A stretch of DNA of 64,000 nt, taken from the NCBI RefSeq assembly GCF_024748615.1, contig NZ_CP087168.1:5580001-5644000 (forward strand), read 5' to 3'. Of the stretch, positions 27,064-36,122 are shown piece by piece. The stretch is from Pseudomonas sp. B21-048 (GTDB taxonomy: Bacteria > Pseudomonadota > Gammaproteobacteria > Pseudomonadales > Pseudomonadaceae). The notes below the pieces were generated by a model. It was not told the origin of the DNA and ran no database searches. It saw nothing but the letters and a program-made list of their open reading frames with translations. A program made the position numbers and the translations under genes. The stretch's first letter is position 1. Every line of letters starts with the position of its first letter.

Positions 27064-28734
27064 TTAGCTATCCAGTGCTTTGTATTTTTCGCGCAGGTGG
27101 TTACGAATCCATACCGCCGACAAGTTCAACGTGGCAATCACCAGCACCAGCAGCAATGCAGTGGCGTACACCAGCGGCCGCGCGGCTTCGACGTTCGGGC
27201 TCTGGAAGCCGACGTCATAAATGTGGAAGCCCAAGTGCATGATCTTCTGGTCCAGGTGCAAGTACGGGTAGTTGCCATCCAGCGGCAGCGACGGCGCCAG
27301 TTTCACCACCCCCACCAGCATCAGCGGCGCCACTTCACCGGCGGCACGGGCCACGGCGAGGATCATGCCGGTCATCATTGCCGGGCTGGCCATTGGCAGC
27401 ACGATCTTCCACAAAGTCTCGGCCTTGGTCGCGCCAAGAGCCAGCGAGCCTTCGCGCACGGTGCGAGGAATCCGCGCCAGGCCTTCTTCGGTGGCCACAA
27501 TCACCACCGGCACCGCCAGCAGCGCCAGGGTCAGCGACGCCCAGAGCAGGCCCGGCGTACCGAAGGTCGGCGCCGGCAGTGCTTCCGGGAAGAACAACCG
27601 GTCGACCGAACCGCCGAGCACGTAGACGAAGAAGCCCAGACCGAACACGCCGTAAACGATGGCCGGAACACCCGCCAGGTTGTTCACCGCGATGCGGATC
27701 AGCCGGGTCATCGGTCCTTGCCTTGCATATTCACGCAGGTAAACCGCCGCCAGCACGCCGAACGGCGTCACGATCATCGCCATGATCAGGGTCATCATCA
27801 CGGTGCCGAAAATCGCCGGGAAAATCCCGCCTTCGGTGTTGGCTTCACGCGGGTCATCACTGAGGAATTCCCAGGCCTTGCTGAAGTAAAAGCCGATCTT
27901 GGTGAAGGTGCCCATGGCGTTCGGCTGGTAGGCGTGAACCACTTTACCGATGCCGATTTCGACTTCTTTGCCGTTCGCGTCGCGAGCGGTCAGGCTGTCG
28001 CGATTGAACTGCGTGTGCAGATCGTTCAGACGCGCCTCGATTTCCTGATAACGGGCATTCAGCTCGGCGCGCTCGGACTCCATATCTGCTTGTGCGGCAG
28101 CATCGAGATGGCCGGCCAATTCCAGTTTGCGACCGCGCAGACGCACGCGCTCAAGACCGGCGTTGATCGCACCGATGTCAGTCTTTTCCAGAGTCTTGAG
28201 CTGTGCGGCGAGCTGGTTGACACGATCGACACGCGCCTGCAACTCAGGCCATGCGGCCTCGCCTTCAGCGATGACTTTGCCATCCTGTTTGACGTTGACC
28301 AGATAACCGTAAAAGTTGCCCCACTCGCGACGCTCGATGGTCATGAGCTCTGGCGGGGTCTTCTGGTTAGTTAGCCACTCGCCGACGATCCACGTGAAGT
28401 CGGTGCCGTTCAGATCACGGTTGCCGACCTTGATCAGCTCGCGGGTCATGAACTCCGGGCCCTGATCGGGCACCGGCAGGCCAGCGCTTTTCAGGCGCTC
28501 GCGTGGCACTTCTTCCTTTTGCACCACTTCGCCGATGACGAGGTGATTGGCCTGGCCCGGCACGTCGTAACTGGCGTGGATCAGGTCCGCCGGCCAGAAG
28601 TGACCCAGACCGCGCACGGCAATCACCGCCAGCAGGCCAATGGTCATGATGACCGCAATGGACACCGCGCCGCCGCTGATCCAGACGCCGGGGGCGCCGC
28701 TCTTGAACCATCCATTCAGGGAGTTCTGTTTCAC
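27064..28734 (-). CDS. pstA: Phosphate ABC transporter permease PstA
   Basis: A 556-residue permease, much longer than E. coli PstA because ~240 residues with charged, helical content lie between the first helix (~20-45) and the membrane core (from ~305). The ABC permease EAA-type loop is visible in TVREGSLALGATKAETLWKIVLP. GTG start after GGTAGAAGT. It lies 15 bases after the pstC stop. The long insert is a Pseudomonas trait and probably periplasmic. Confidence 0.95.
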   Translation of the reverse strand: MKQNSLNGWFKSGAPGVWISGGAVSIAVIMTIGLLAVIAVRGLGHFWPADLIHASYDVPGQANHLVIGEVVQKEEVPRERLKSAGLPVPDQGPEFMTRELIKVGNRDLNGTDFTWIVGEWLTNQKTPPELMTIERREWGNFYGYLVNVKQDGKVIAEGEAAWPELQARVDRVNQLAAQLKTLEKTDIGAINAGLERVRLRGRKLELAGHLDAAAQADMESERAELNARYQEIEARLNDLHTQFNRDSLTARDANGKEVEIGIGKVVHAYQPNAMGTFTKIGFYFSKAWEFLSDDPREANTEGGIFPAIFGTVMMTLIMAMIVTPFGVLAAVYLREYARQGPMTRLIRIAVNNLAGVPAIVYGVFGLGFFVYVLGGSVDRLFFPEALPAPTFGTPGLLWASLTLALLAVPVVIVATEEGLARIPRTVREGSLALGATKAETLWKIVLPMASPAMMTGMILAVARAAGEVAPLMLVGVVKLAPSLPLDGNYPYLHLDQKIMHLGFHIYDVGFQSPNVEAARPLVYATALLLVLVIATLNLSAVWIRNHLREKYKALDS

Positions 28735-28749
28735 AGACTTCTACCTTTG

Positions 28750-31032
28750 TTAAAGCGACGAGTATTTCTTGCGCAGACGCTGACGAATCAGTTCCGCGAG
28801 GGTGTTCATGATGAAGGTGAACAACAACAGCACCAGCGCCGAGAGGAACAGCACGCGGTAGTGGCTGCCGCCGACTTCCGATTCGGGCATTTCCACCGCG
28901 ACGTTGGCCGCCAGAGTGCGCAGGCCTTCGAACAGGTTCATTTCCATGACCGGGGTGTTACCGGTGGCCATCAGCACGATCATGGTTTCACCGACCGCAC
29001 GGCCCATGCCGATCATCAGTGCCGAGAAAATGCCCGGGCTGGCGGTAAGGATTACCACGCGGGTCATGGTCTGCCACGGCGTGGCACCGAGGGCCAGGGA
29101 GCCCAGGGTCAGGCCGCGAGGCACGCTGAACACGGCGTCTTCGGCGATGGAATAGATGTTCGGAATGACCGCGAAGCCCATGGCCAGACCGACCACCAGA
29201 GCGTTGCGCTGGTCGTAGGTAATCCCTAGGTCGTGGGAGATCCACATGCGCATGTCGCCGCCGAAGAACCAGGTTTCCATGTACGGGCTCATGTACAGCG
29301 ACAACCAGCCCACAAACAGAATCACCGGGATCAGAATCGCGCTTTCCCAGCCGTCCGGCACTTTCAGGCGGATGGACTCAGGCAGGCGACTGAAGACGAA
29401 ACCCGCCACCAGAATGCCGATCGGCAGGAGCATCAGCAGGCTGAAGATGCCCGGCAAATGCCCTTCTACATACGGTGCCAGGAACAGGCCGGCGAAGAAG
29501 CCGAGGATCACCGTCGGCATCGCTTCCATCAGCTCGATCACCGGTTTGACCTTGCGACGCATGCCCGGAGCCATGAAGTACGCGGTGTAGATCGCAGCGG
29601 CCACGGCCAGTGGCGCGGCCAACAGCATCGCGTAGAACGCGGCTTTCAGGGTACCGAAGGTCAGCGGTGAGAGGCTCAGCTTGGGTTCGAAGTCGGTGTT
29701 GGCGGCGGTCGATTGCCAGACGTATTTAGGCTCGTCGTAGTTCTCGTACCAGACCTTGCTCCACAACGCGCTCCACGAGACTTCCGGGTGCGGGTTGTCG
29801 AGCAGCAACGGTTGCAGCTTGCCGCCCTGCTCCACAATCACGCGGTTGGCCCGTGGCGACAGGCCGAACAGGCCTTGGCCATCAACCACCTGGTCCACCA
29901 GCAAAGTGCGGTGAGCGGTGCTGTGGAATACGCCGAGTTTGCCGGACGCGTCGAGGGCAACGAAGCCTTTGCGACGCTCTTCGGCGGTGATTTCAACGAT
30001 CGGCGCGGTACCCATCTGGAAGCTACGAATCTGCTTCAGACGCAGCTCGCCATCCGGGTCACGGGCCATGAACCACTGGGCGAGACCACCCTTGGAGTTG
30101 CCGACGATCAGCGAGATGCCGCCCAGCAATTGAGTGCTGGCGGTCACTTCGGCATTACCGTCTTCAAGTAACTTGTAGCGCCCGTTGAGGCTCTTCTCGC
30201 GCAGGCTGAACACGTCGGCTTGAGCGCGACCGTTGACCACGTACAGCCATTGCTGACGCGGGTCGACGAAGATGTTCTTCACCGGCTCGGTCATCTGCGG
30301 CAGTTCGATGCGCTTCTGCTCGCTGGTGACTTCGCCGGTCATCATGTTTTCTTCGCTGGTCAGCGACATGACATGCAACTGCGCACCGGTGGAACCAGCC
30401 AGCAGCAGGGTCGAATCGGTAGCGTTGAGGCTGACATGCTCCAGAGCACCGCCCGCCTCGTTCAGCGCGACCGGCGTTTCACCATACGGGTACTCGACGG
30501 CCGGCGAGATGGTTTTCTTGCCTTCCGGGTAGCTGACTTTATACGTGTGACGGAACACCAGCGCCTGGCCGTTGGACAAGCCCACTGCCACTAATGGCTG
30601 GCCCGGTTGATCTTCACCGATGGAGGTCACGCTGGTGCCGGCCGGAATCGGCAGGTCGACGCGGCGCAGCTCGGCGCCAGTGTCAATATCAAAGAACAAT
30701 GCCTGGCCCTTGTCGGAAACCCGCATGGCGACCTGGTTCTGTTCTTCGAGAGAGATCATCAGCGGTTTGCCGGCGTCTTGCATCCACGCGGGCGTGATGG
30801 CGTCTTTGGCGGTCAGGTCGGCCCCCTGGAACAGCGGCGCGACGACGTAACCGAGGAAGAAAAAGATCAGGGTGATCGCACCCAGAACGGCGAGGCCGCC
30901 GACGAGGACGTACCAGCGGGTCAGGCGATCTTTTAGCGCACGAATACGGCGCTTGCGTTGCAGCTCAGGCGTATTGAAGTCAATTCGCTTGGGGGGATTT
31001 GTAGTCATGGTGGAATTGGCCAGATCATTCAT
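28750..31032 (-). CDS. pstC: Phosphate ABC transporter permease PstC
   Basis: A 760-residue permease with a long insert (~75-440) of beta-propeller-like repeats between TM1 (~42-64) and the membrane core. Core marks include LTLGSLALGATPWQTMTRVVILTASPG, the EAA-type loop. The insert is probably periplasmic. It has its own Pho box just upstream and a gap to pstS with hairpins, so pstCAB-phoU may be transcribed both from its own promoter and by read-through. Start chosen at MNDLANST; other ATGs lie 18-33 bases around. Confidence 0.93.
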   Translation of the reverse strand: MNDLANSTMTTNPPKRIDFNTPELQRKRRIRALKDRLTRWYVLVGGLAVLGAITLIFFFLGYVVAPLFQGADLTAKDAITPAWMQDAGKPLMISLEEQNQVAMRVSDKGQALFFDIDTGAELRRVDLPIPAGTSVTSIGEDQPGQPLVAVGLSNGQALVFRHTYKVSYPEGKKTISPAVEYPYGETPVALNEAGGALEHVSLNATDSTLLLAGSTGAQLHVMSLTSEENMMTGEVTSEQKRIELPQMTEPVKNIFVDPRQQWLYVVNGRAQADVFSLREKSLNGRYKLLEDGNAEVTASTQLLGGISLIVGNSKGGLAQWFMARDPDGELRLKQIRSFQMGTAPIVEITAEERRKGFVALDASGKLGVFHSTAHRTLLVDQVVDGQGLFGLSPRANRVIVEQGGKLQPLLLDNPHPEVSWSALWSKVWYENYDEPKYVWQSTAANTDFEPKLSLSPLTFGTLKAAFYAMLLAAPLAVAAAIYTAYFMAPGMRRKVKPVIELMEAMPTVILGFFAGLFLAPYVEGHLPGIFSLLMLLPIGILVAGFVFSRLPESIRLKVPDGWESAILIPVILFVGWLSLYMSPYMETWFFGGDMRMWISHDLGITYDQRNALVVGLAMGFAVIPNIYSIAEDAVFSVPRGLTLGSLALGATPWQTMTRVVILTASPGIFSALMIGMGRAVGETMIVLMATGNTPVMEMNLFEGLRTLAANVAVEMPESEVGGSHYRVLFLSALVLLLFTFIMNTLAELIRQRLRKKYSSL

Positions 31033-31054
31033 GCGCACACCCTAGCGATCCTGT

Positions 31055-31083
31055 ATGACAGAAAGATGACAATGCAGTGACGC
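31055..31083 (-). promoter_or_regulatory. Pho box before pstC (up to three half-sites)
   Basis: On the minus strand the order is GCGTCAC, TGCA, TTGTCAT, CTTT, CTGTCAT, an 11-base periodic array. The latter two are near-perfect PhoB half-sites, the first is weaker. It is 22 bases before the pstC start, close for an activator site, so the true transcription start may be very near the ATG or the site may act on a different promoter. Confidence 0.85.
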
Positions 31084-31133
31084 AACAAATCCGCCGCCTG
31101 TGGGAACTGGCAGCGGATCGGAAATTTGGGGGG

Positions 31134-31195
31134 TGTGTAGGAGCTGTCGAGGGAACCGAGGCAGCTCCTACACAGGTCCGGGTTTACCCCGGACC
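31134..31195. repeat. Two tandem hairpins between pstS and pstC
   Basis: The first has arms TGTGTAGGAGCTG and CAGCTCCTACACA (13 bases) around ~15 bases; the second has GGTCCGGG and CCCCGGACC around TTTA. The second begins seven bases after the pstS stop on the minus strand. Without a T-run this is more likely a partial terminator or RNA-stabilising element that lets pstS be made in excess of pstCAB. Confidence 0.75.
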
Positions 31196-31202
31196 TAGGG
31201 TT

Positions 31203-32201
31203 TTACTTTTTTACTACGTTGTTGCCTTCTTGCAGACCCAGGTCAGCCAGTGCTTTTGCAGCAACCTTGGCTGGCAGCGGGATGTAGCCGTCTTTCACAA
31301 CCACTTCCTGACCCTGTTTGGACAGAATCAGTTTCACGAACTCGGCTTCCAGCGGGGCCAGAGGCTTGTTCGGGGCCTTGTTGACGTATACGTAGAGGAA
31401 ACGCGACAGCGGATACTTGCCGTTCAGGGCGTTCTCTTCGGTGTCTTCGATGAACTCAGTGGTACCTTTCTTGGCCAGGGCCACGGTTTTCACGCTGGCG
31501 GTCTTGTAGCCGATGCCCGAGTAACCAACACCGTTCAGCGAGGAGCTGATCGACTGCACGACCGAAGCCGAGCCTGGTTGTTCGTTGACGTTTGGCTTGT
31601 AGTCGCCTTTGCACAGGGCTTCTTCTTTGAAGTAGCCATAGGTGCCGGATACCGAGTTACGACCGAACAGTTGCACTGGCTTGTTGGCCAGGTCGCCGGT
31701 CACACCCAGGTCGCCCCAGGTTTTCACGTCAGCTTTGGCGCCGCACAGACGCGTCGAGGAGAAGATCGCGTCGACCTGTTCCATGGTCAGGTGCTGGATC
31801 GGGTTGTCTTTGTGTACGAAGACAGCCAGGGCGTCCACGGCAACCGGGATCGCGGTTGGCTTGTAGCCGTATTTCTGTTCGAAGGCAGCCAGTTCGGTGT
31901 CCTTCATCTTGCGGCTCATCGGGCCCAGGTTAGAGGTGCCTTCAGTCAACGCAGGTGGCGCAGTGGCGGAGCCAGCGGCCTGAATCTGGATGTTTACGTT
32001 CGGGTACTCTTTTTTGTAGTTCTCAGCCCACAGGGTCATGAGGTTGGCCAGGGTATCGGAGCCGACGCTGGACAGGTTGCCCGACACACCAGTGGTCTTG
32101 GTGTAGCTCGGGATCGACGGGTCAACAGCGGCAACCGCGTTGGCAGTCGCAACGCCAGCAGCGACAAAAGTCATTGCCGCCATCAAACGCTTCAGTTTCA
32201 T
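31203..32201 (-). CDS. pstS: Phosphate-binding protein PstS
   Basis: A 332-residue exported protein with a signal peptide (~1-24, [20 protein letters not shown]). The mature part has the PstS phosphate-binding signatures [18 protein letters not shown] and the internal [15 protein letters not shown]. It captures periplasmic phosphate for PstCAB. A Pho box lies ~70-95 bases upstream, and it is monocistronic-like, separated from pstC by hairpins. No lipobox cysteine is visible, so it is soluble. Confidence 0.97.
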   Translation of the reverse strand: MKLKRLMAAMTFVAAGVATANAVAAVDPSIPSYTKTTGVSGNLSSVGSDTLANLMTLWAENYKKEYPNVNIQIQAAGSATAPPALTEGTSNLGPMSRKMKDTELAAFEQKYGYKPTAIPVAVDALAVFVHKDNPIQHLTMEQVDAIFSSTRLCGAKADVKTWGDLGVTGDLANKPVQLFGRNSVSGTYGYFKEEALCKGDYKPNVNEQPGSASVVQSISSSLNGVGYSGIGYKTASVKTVALAKKGTTEFIEDTEENALNGKYPLSRFLYVYVNKAPNKPLAPLEAEFVKLILSKQGQEVVVKDGYIPLPAKVAAKALADLGLQEGNNVVKK

Positions 32202-32267
32202 GCCTTACTCCTAGCAGATAGGTGTGTTAAGTCGGGGCCAAGTATCAGCAGGCCGTGTGAACACTCT

Positions 32268-32296
32268 ATGGCCGAAATATGACAATTGGATGAAAG
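32268..32296 (-). promoter_or_regulatory. Pho box before pstS
   Basis: On the minus strand it reads CTTTCAT, CCAA, TTGTCAT, ATTT, CGGCCAT with 11-base spacing. The first two are good PhoB half-sites (one mismatch each), the third is weak. It overlaps an inverted repeat, CAATTGGATG at 32283-32292 and CATCCAATTG at 32302-32311. Position ~65-95 bases upstream of the start fits an activated promoter. Confidence 0.85.
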
Positions 32297-32328
32297 GCCA
32301 GCATCCAATTGCCGGATACAATCCAATC

Positions 32329-32380
32329 CTCGTGGCAGGTTGACAAATAAAAACTAAAATATAGGCTTGTCAACCACGAG
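32329..32380. promoter_or_regulatory. Long inverted repeat at the XRE/PIN module promoter
   Basis: Outer arms CTCGTGG and CCACGAG, inner arms TTGACAA and TTGTCAA with 20 A/T-rich bases between; the left side has four extra bases (CAGG) separating outer and inner arms. It ends nine bases before the ATG. It is a natural operator for the XRE protein made by the first gene (autoregulation), and TTGACA may serve as a -35 element. Confidence 0.65.
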
Positions 32381-32388
32381 AGGAACCC

Positions 32389-33447
32389 ATGATTAATGAT
32401 CGAATCCGCCGCGCTCGCCTTCTGCGTGGTATGTCCCTGGAGGCGCTGGCGTGCCAGCTTGGTGACATTACCAAGCAAGCCCTCAGCAAATACGAGAAAG
32501 GGTTAAGCACCCCGAACTCCTCACGTCTGCTGCAAATGGCAAAAGTACTCGAAGTCAATCCTGAGTACTTTTTCCGTGCGGACGCCATCCCGCTTGCACC
32601 GCTGGAGTTCCGCAAGCTTGCGAAAATGCCCAAATACCGTCAGGTGCAAGTCGAAGAACAGATTCGTGAATACCTTGAGCGCTATATGGCTCTGGAAGAA
32701 TGTTTCGACCCCGCGGACATCCAGACTCCAGGCACTCCCTCTCAGATGCTGCCCGTTTCTTCTATTGAAGAGGCCGAGCACGCGGCCGAATTACTTCGGG
32801 ATTTCTGGGGAATTGGTAGTGACCCTATCGCCAATCTGACCGAGCAACTGGAAGAGCACAGTATCAAGGTGGCGATGCTCATGGGGCCGGATGATTTCGA
32901 TGGGGCCTGCGCCGCTACTGGGGATGGGCGCCATGTTTTGATCGCATTAAATGCCGAGCGGCCAGGTGAGCGTATACGCTTCACCGCTGCCCATGAGCTT
33001 GGCCATTGGGTCATGCAGTTACCTGAATACATGCCTGAGAGAGACAAGGAAAACTGCTGTCATCGGTTTGCAGGGGCATTTCTTTACCCGGCAAAAGGCG
33101 TCACTAGCGACTTCGGCAGCCACCCACGTTCACGGGTTCATCCTCGCGAGCTACTCATCGCTAAGCGCCAATACGGAATTTCGATGCACGCAGCACTACG
33201 GCGCCTCAAGGATCTGAACCTGCTTAGCGATGCGGGTTACAAATCTCTAACCATCCAATTTAGCGCGAACGGCTGGCGCAAGACTGAACCAGAACCCATG
33301 CCCTGCAAGCCACCGCAACGTTTTGAATCATTGGTGTTTTGGGGATTGGCAGAAGGACTGATAACCAAATCCCGCGCAGCCGAACTTTTACGTAAACCAG
33401 CGAGCGCCTTGGACCCCAACTTCCTGGGCTCACTGGAGAGTGCATGA
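32389..33447 (+). CDS. XRE regulator fused to ImmA/IrrE-type metallopeptidase
   Basis: A 352-residue protein. Residues ~3-60 form a Cro/CI-type helix-turn-helix (RRARLLRGMSLEALA..ITKQALSKYEKG). After a middle helical part, the peptidase domain of COG2856/M78 type runs ~150-260 with zinc signature AHELGHW and a conserved glutamate later. Family members include IrrE and ImmA, which cleave repressors, and antitoxin-like regulators. The PIN-like gene that follows starts inside its last codons by a 4-base overlap, so both are one transcriptional and translational unit. It sits between pstS and the MHS transporter, unlike in P. aeruginosa as I recall, so an insertion is likely. Confidence 0.88.
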   Translation: MINDRIRRARLLRGMSLEALACQLGDITKQALSKYEKGLSTPNSSRLLQMAKVLEVNPEYFFRADAIPLAPLEFRKLAKMPKYRQVQVEEQIREYLERYMALEECFDPADIQTPGTPSQMLPVSSIEEAEHAAELLRDFWGIGSDPIANLTEQLEEHSIKVAMLMGPDDFDGACAATGDGRHVLIALNAERPGERIRFTAAHELGHWVMQLPEYMPERDKENCCHRFAGAFLYPAKGVTSDFGSHPRSRVHPRELLIAKRQYGISMHAALRRLKDLNLLSDAGYKSLTIQFSANGWRKTEPEPMPCKPPQRFESLVFWGLAEGLITKSRAAELLRKPASALDPNFLGSLESA

Positions 33448-33935
33448 GTCTGATCTACATCAGCGATACAAATATCTGGATCGATTTCAGAAACGCTGGA
33501 TTGCTGGAACAGATGTTCAGACTTCCGTTCACATTATGCTGCACCGATTTCGTGATGGATGAACTGGAAGACTTCCCCCATGACGAATTACTCGCCCATG
33601 GGTTGATTGTCGAGTCTTTCGATGGCCTTGGAGTCGCTCGACTTTTCAGCCTTAAAGTCGAGCACAACAACAGTTCACTGGCGGATGTCTCCTGCTATTT
33701 GCTCGCACAGGAGACGGGCCGACCGTTACTGACCGGAGACGGCAAGCTTAGACGCCAGGCTCAACGAGATGGTTTGCAAGTTCACGGGGCGCTCTGGCTA
33801 CTCGACCTAATGGTCGAGCATCAAGTTGTTCCACCAGCGCACGCTGCAGATGCTTTGGATAACATGCTCGAACATGGAGCACGTTTACCGTCTGGAGAAT
33901 GTGATGCAAGGCTTTCGCACTGGCGGAAGCCTTGA
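33444..33935 (+). CDS. PIN-like domain protein (putative toxin partner of XRE-peptidase)
   Basis: A 163-residue protein. The N-terminal IYISDTNIWIDF with aspartate, the middle TDFVMDELED and later LADVSCYLLAQ and LLTGDGKLRRQA carry the PIN metal-binding acidic residues in the usual order, as in PIN-family ribonucleases of VapC and DUF3368 type. Coupled by a 4-base overlap to the XRE-peptidase, it forms a likely type II toxin-antitoxin-like or signal-responsive module. The peptidase could remove or regulate the repressor. The pairing is inferred; no activity has been shown from sequence. Confidence 0.75.
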   Translation: MSLIYISDTNIWIDFRNAGLLEQMFRLPFTLCCTDFVMDELEDFPHDELLAHGLIVESFDGLGVARLFSLKVEHNNSSLADVSCYLLAQETGRPLLTGDGKLRRQAQRDGLQVHGALWLLDLMVEHQVVPPAHAADALDNMLEHGARLPSGECDARLSHWRKP

Positions 33936-33951
33936 CATCCAACCGCGCCTG

Positions 33952-35250
33952 TTACCGCCCGCTCTTCCAAAGATACCCACCCACCAGAATCCCGACGCCA
34001 CAAATGATCGCCACATAATAGGCAGGTCCCATCGGGCTTTCCTTCAAAAGCAGCGTCACCACCATCGGGGTCAGGCCACCGAAGATGGCGTAGGCCAGAT
34101 TGTAGGAAAACGACAACCCGCTAAAACGCACCACCGCCGGAAAAGCCTTGACCATCACATAGGGCACTGCGCCAACTATCCCGACCAGAAAACCGGTCAG
34201 CGCATACATCGGGAACAGCCAGTCGGGATGGTTGAACAGGCTGTGATAGAAGGTCCACGACATTAATAGCAACAAACCGCTACCGAATACGAACACACGA
34301 CCGGCGCCGAAGCGGTCAGCCAATGCACCGGAGGTCACACAGCCCAGGCTCAGGAACACGATGGCCAGGCTGTTGGCCTGCAACGCGGTAGTGGGCGCGA
34401 AGTGGTAAACGGTCTGCAGCACGGTCGGGGTCATGAGGATGACCACGATGATGCCGGCGGACAGCAACCAGGTCAGCAGCATGGAAATCAGAATCGCACC
34501 GCGATGATCACGCAACACCGCGCGCAGCGGCACTTCTTCGGCCAGGGCCTTGCGCAATTGCAGTTCGGCGAATACCGGGGTTTCGTGGAGCCAACGGCGC
34601 AGGTAAACCGAGAACAGGCCAAACACACCGCCCAGCAGGAACGGGATCCGCCAGGCGTAATCCGAGACTTCAACCGGCGTGTAAATGCTGTTGATCGCGG
34701 TGGCGACCAGCGAGCCCAAAAGAATACCGACGGTCAGACCGCTGGTCAGCGTGCCGCAGGCATAACCGATGTACCGCTGCGGCACGTGTTCGGAAACGAA
34801 TACCCAGGCTCCCGGCACCTCACCGCCAATTGCCGCGCCCTGGATCACCCGCATCAGCAGCAATAGAATCGGCGCCCACATACCAATCTGCGCATAAGTC
34901 GGCAGCAAGCCCATGATCAGGGTCGGCACGGCCATCATGAAAATGCTCAAGGTGAACATTTTTTTTCGCCCCAACAGATCACCGAAGTGCGCCATGACAA
35001 TGCCGCCCAGCGGCCGCGCCAGGTAGCCGGCGGCGAAGATGCCAAATGTCTGCATCAAGCGCAGCCATTCGGGCATGTCGGCGGGGAAGAACAGTTTGCC
35101 GACCACTGTGGCGAAGAACACAAAGATGATGAAGTCGTAAAACTCCAGCGCGCCGCCCAGGGCAGACAGCGATAACGTCTTATAGTCGTTGCGGGTCAGC
35201 GGACGTGCGGATTGGGCGGGCTGCGCGATGCTCGAAGGCGCTGTGGTCAT
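33952..35250 (-). CDS. MFS transporter of the metabolite:H+ symporter (MHS) type
   Basis: A 432-residue protein with 12 predicted helices. The first loop has the MFS signature GDLLGRKKMFTLS, and the family sequence near the N-terminus (LGGALEFYDFIIFVFFATVVGKLFFP) matches the MHS group, which moves citrate, dicarboxylates, shikimate or proline/betaine with protons. Substrate not decided. The start at MTTAPSS is preferred because the upstream in-frame 73 residues are not transporter-like. It is transcribed divergently from the thioesterase. Confidence 0.88.
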   Translation of the reverse strand: MTTAPSSIAQPAQSARPLTRNDYKTLSLSALGGALEFYDFIIFVFFATVVGKLFFPADMPEWLRLMQTFGIFAAGYLARPLGGIVMAHFGDLLGRKKMFTLSIFMMAVPTLIMGLLPTYAQIGMWAPILLLLMRVIQGAAIGGEVPGAWVFVSEHVPQRYIGYACGTLTSGLTVGILLGSLVATAINSIYTPVEVSDYAWRIPFLLGGVFGLFSVYLRRWLHETPVFAELQLRKALAEEVPLRAVLRDHRGAILISMLLTWLLSAGIIVVILMTPTVLQTVYHFAPTTALQANSLAIVFLSLGCVTSGALADRFGAGRVFVFGSGLLLLMSWTFYHSLFNHPDWLFPMYALTGFLVGIVGAVPYVMVKAFPAVVRFSGLSFSYNLAYAIFGGLTPMVVTLLLKESPMGPAYYVAIICGVGILVGGYLWKSGR

Positions 35251-35616
35251 GGCAAGGGCTTCTCTTATAGTCGGATCTGCAACCTCAACAACGCTGGCGG
35301 AGGCTTGGGCAGGTTCGGCACGATAGCAAATTGTTCGAAAAAGCACATAGAGGCGCGTATTTGACGGTCGAAATGAGAACCGGACGGTCGTCTCGGAGTC
35401 TACCGATCGATATACTCGCAACATTGCAACGGCTTGTAAGGGGTTGCTGTGCGAAACCGTCGTTGGCATCCGTCAGCCGATTTCGCAGAGTTTCCCTTTA
35501 GGCGCCTTACGAAAAACGTGACGAACGTAGTATGTTCGGGGCTGAATCGTTTTTCCTGGAGACGGCTATTCACCCGCTACACCTACGAAGAGTCACGGGT
35601 CAGAGGCACCCCCGGC
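35251..35616. other. Divergent intergenic region (no gene seen)
   Basis: A 366-base gap between MFS and thioesterase genes. It contains a direct repeat GACGGTCG at 35363 and 35383, centre-to-centre 20 bases, a weak TATACT near 35411 and a TTACGA/TAGTAT pair near 35507-35533. These may be promoter and operator elements, but I see no gene or stable hairpin. Confidence 0.4.
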
Positions 35617-36021
35617 ATGATAGAGCTCGAACAAGAAGATCCAATCCCGCAAGGCGACTTGGCCCTGCAAATCACCGCGCTTCCGCGTGAAACCAATGGC
35701 TTTGGCGATATTTTCGGCGGCTGGCTGGTGGCGCAGATGGATTTGGCTGGCACCGCAATGGCCAGCAAGGTCGCCGGTGGTCGCGTGGCCACCGTGGCGA
35801 TCGATCGCATGGCGTTCCTGGTGCCGGTAGCGGTGGGTGCTCAGCTGTCCTTTTATACCCAGGCGCTGGAAATCGGCCGCAGCTCGATCCAGATGATGGT
35901 CGAAGTCTGGAGCGACGATCCACTGTCCAGCGAATGGCGTAAAGTGACCGAAGCCGTCTTCGTGTTCGTCGCCATCGACGGCAGCGGCCGCACTCGCTCG
36001 GTTCCGCCTAGAGCTCGTTAA
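35617..36021 (+). CDS. Acyl-CoA thioesterase (YciA-like hotdog fold)
   Basis: A 134-residue single-hotdog protein. NGFGDIFGGWLVAQMD, followed by an AGTAM helix, is the family active region with Asp in the catalytic place (here the loop DLAGTAMASKVAGG). It hydrolyses acyl-CoA. The start at MIELEQEDPI is chosen because only from there does it match the family; the 56 in-frame residues before are not conserved-looking. Confidence 0.88.
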   Translation: MIELEQEDPIPQGDLALQITALPRETNGFGDIFGGWLVAQMDLAGTAMASKVAGGRVATVAIDRMAFLVPVAVGAQLSFYTQALEIGRSSIQMMVEVWSDDPLSSEWRKVTEAVFVFVAIDGSGRTRSVPPRAR

Positions 36022-36122
36022 ACCGGAGCTGGTAAAAACGGAGCCTGTAAAAAAACGGTGCGTTAAACCCGGCGACCGTTTTGCGGTCCATTGCAGTCCT
36101 GTTCCTGATCGAGAGTTGCCCC

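Noticed and set aside
27049..28374. A 441-codon frame antisense to pstA
   Set aside because: Strongly His/Gln/Arg-rich shadow of a well-supported membrane protein gene.
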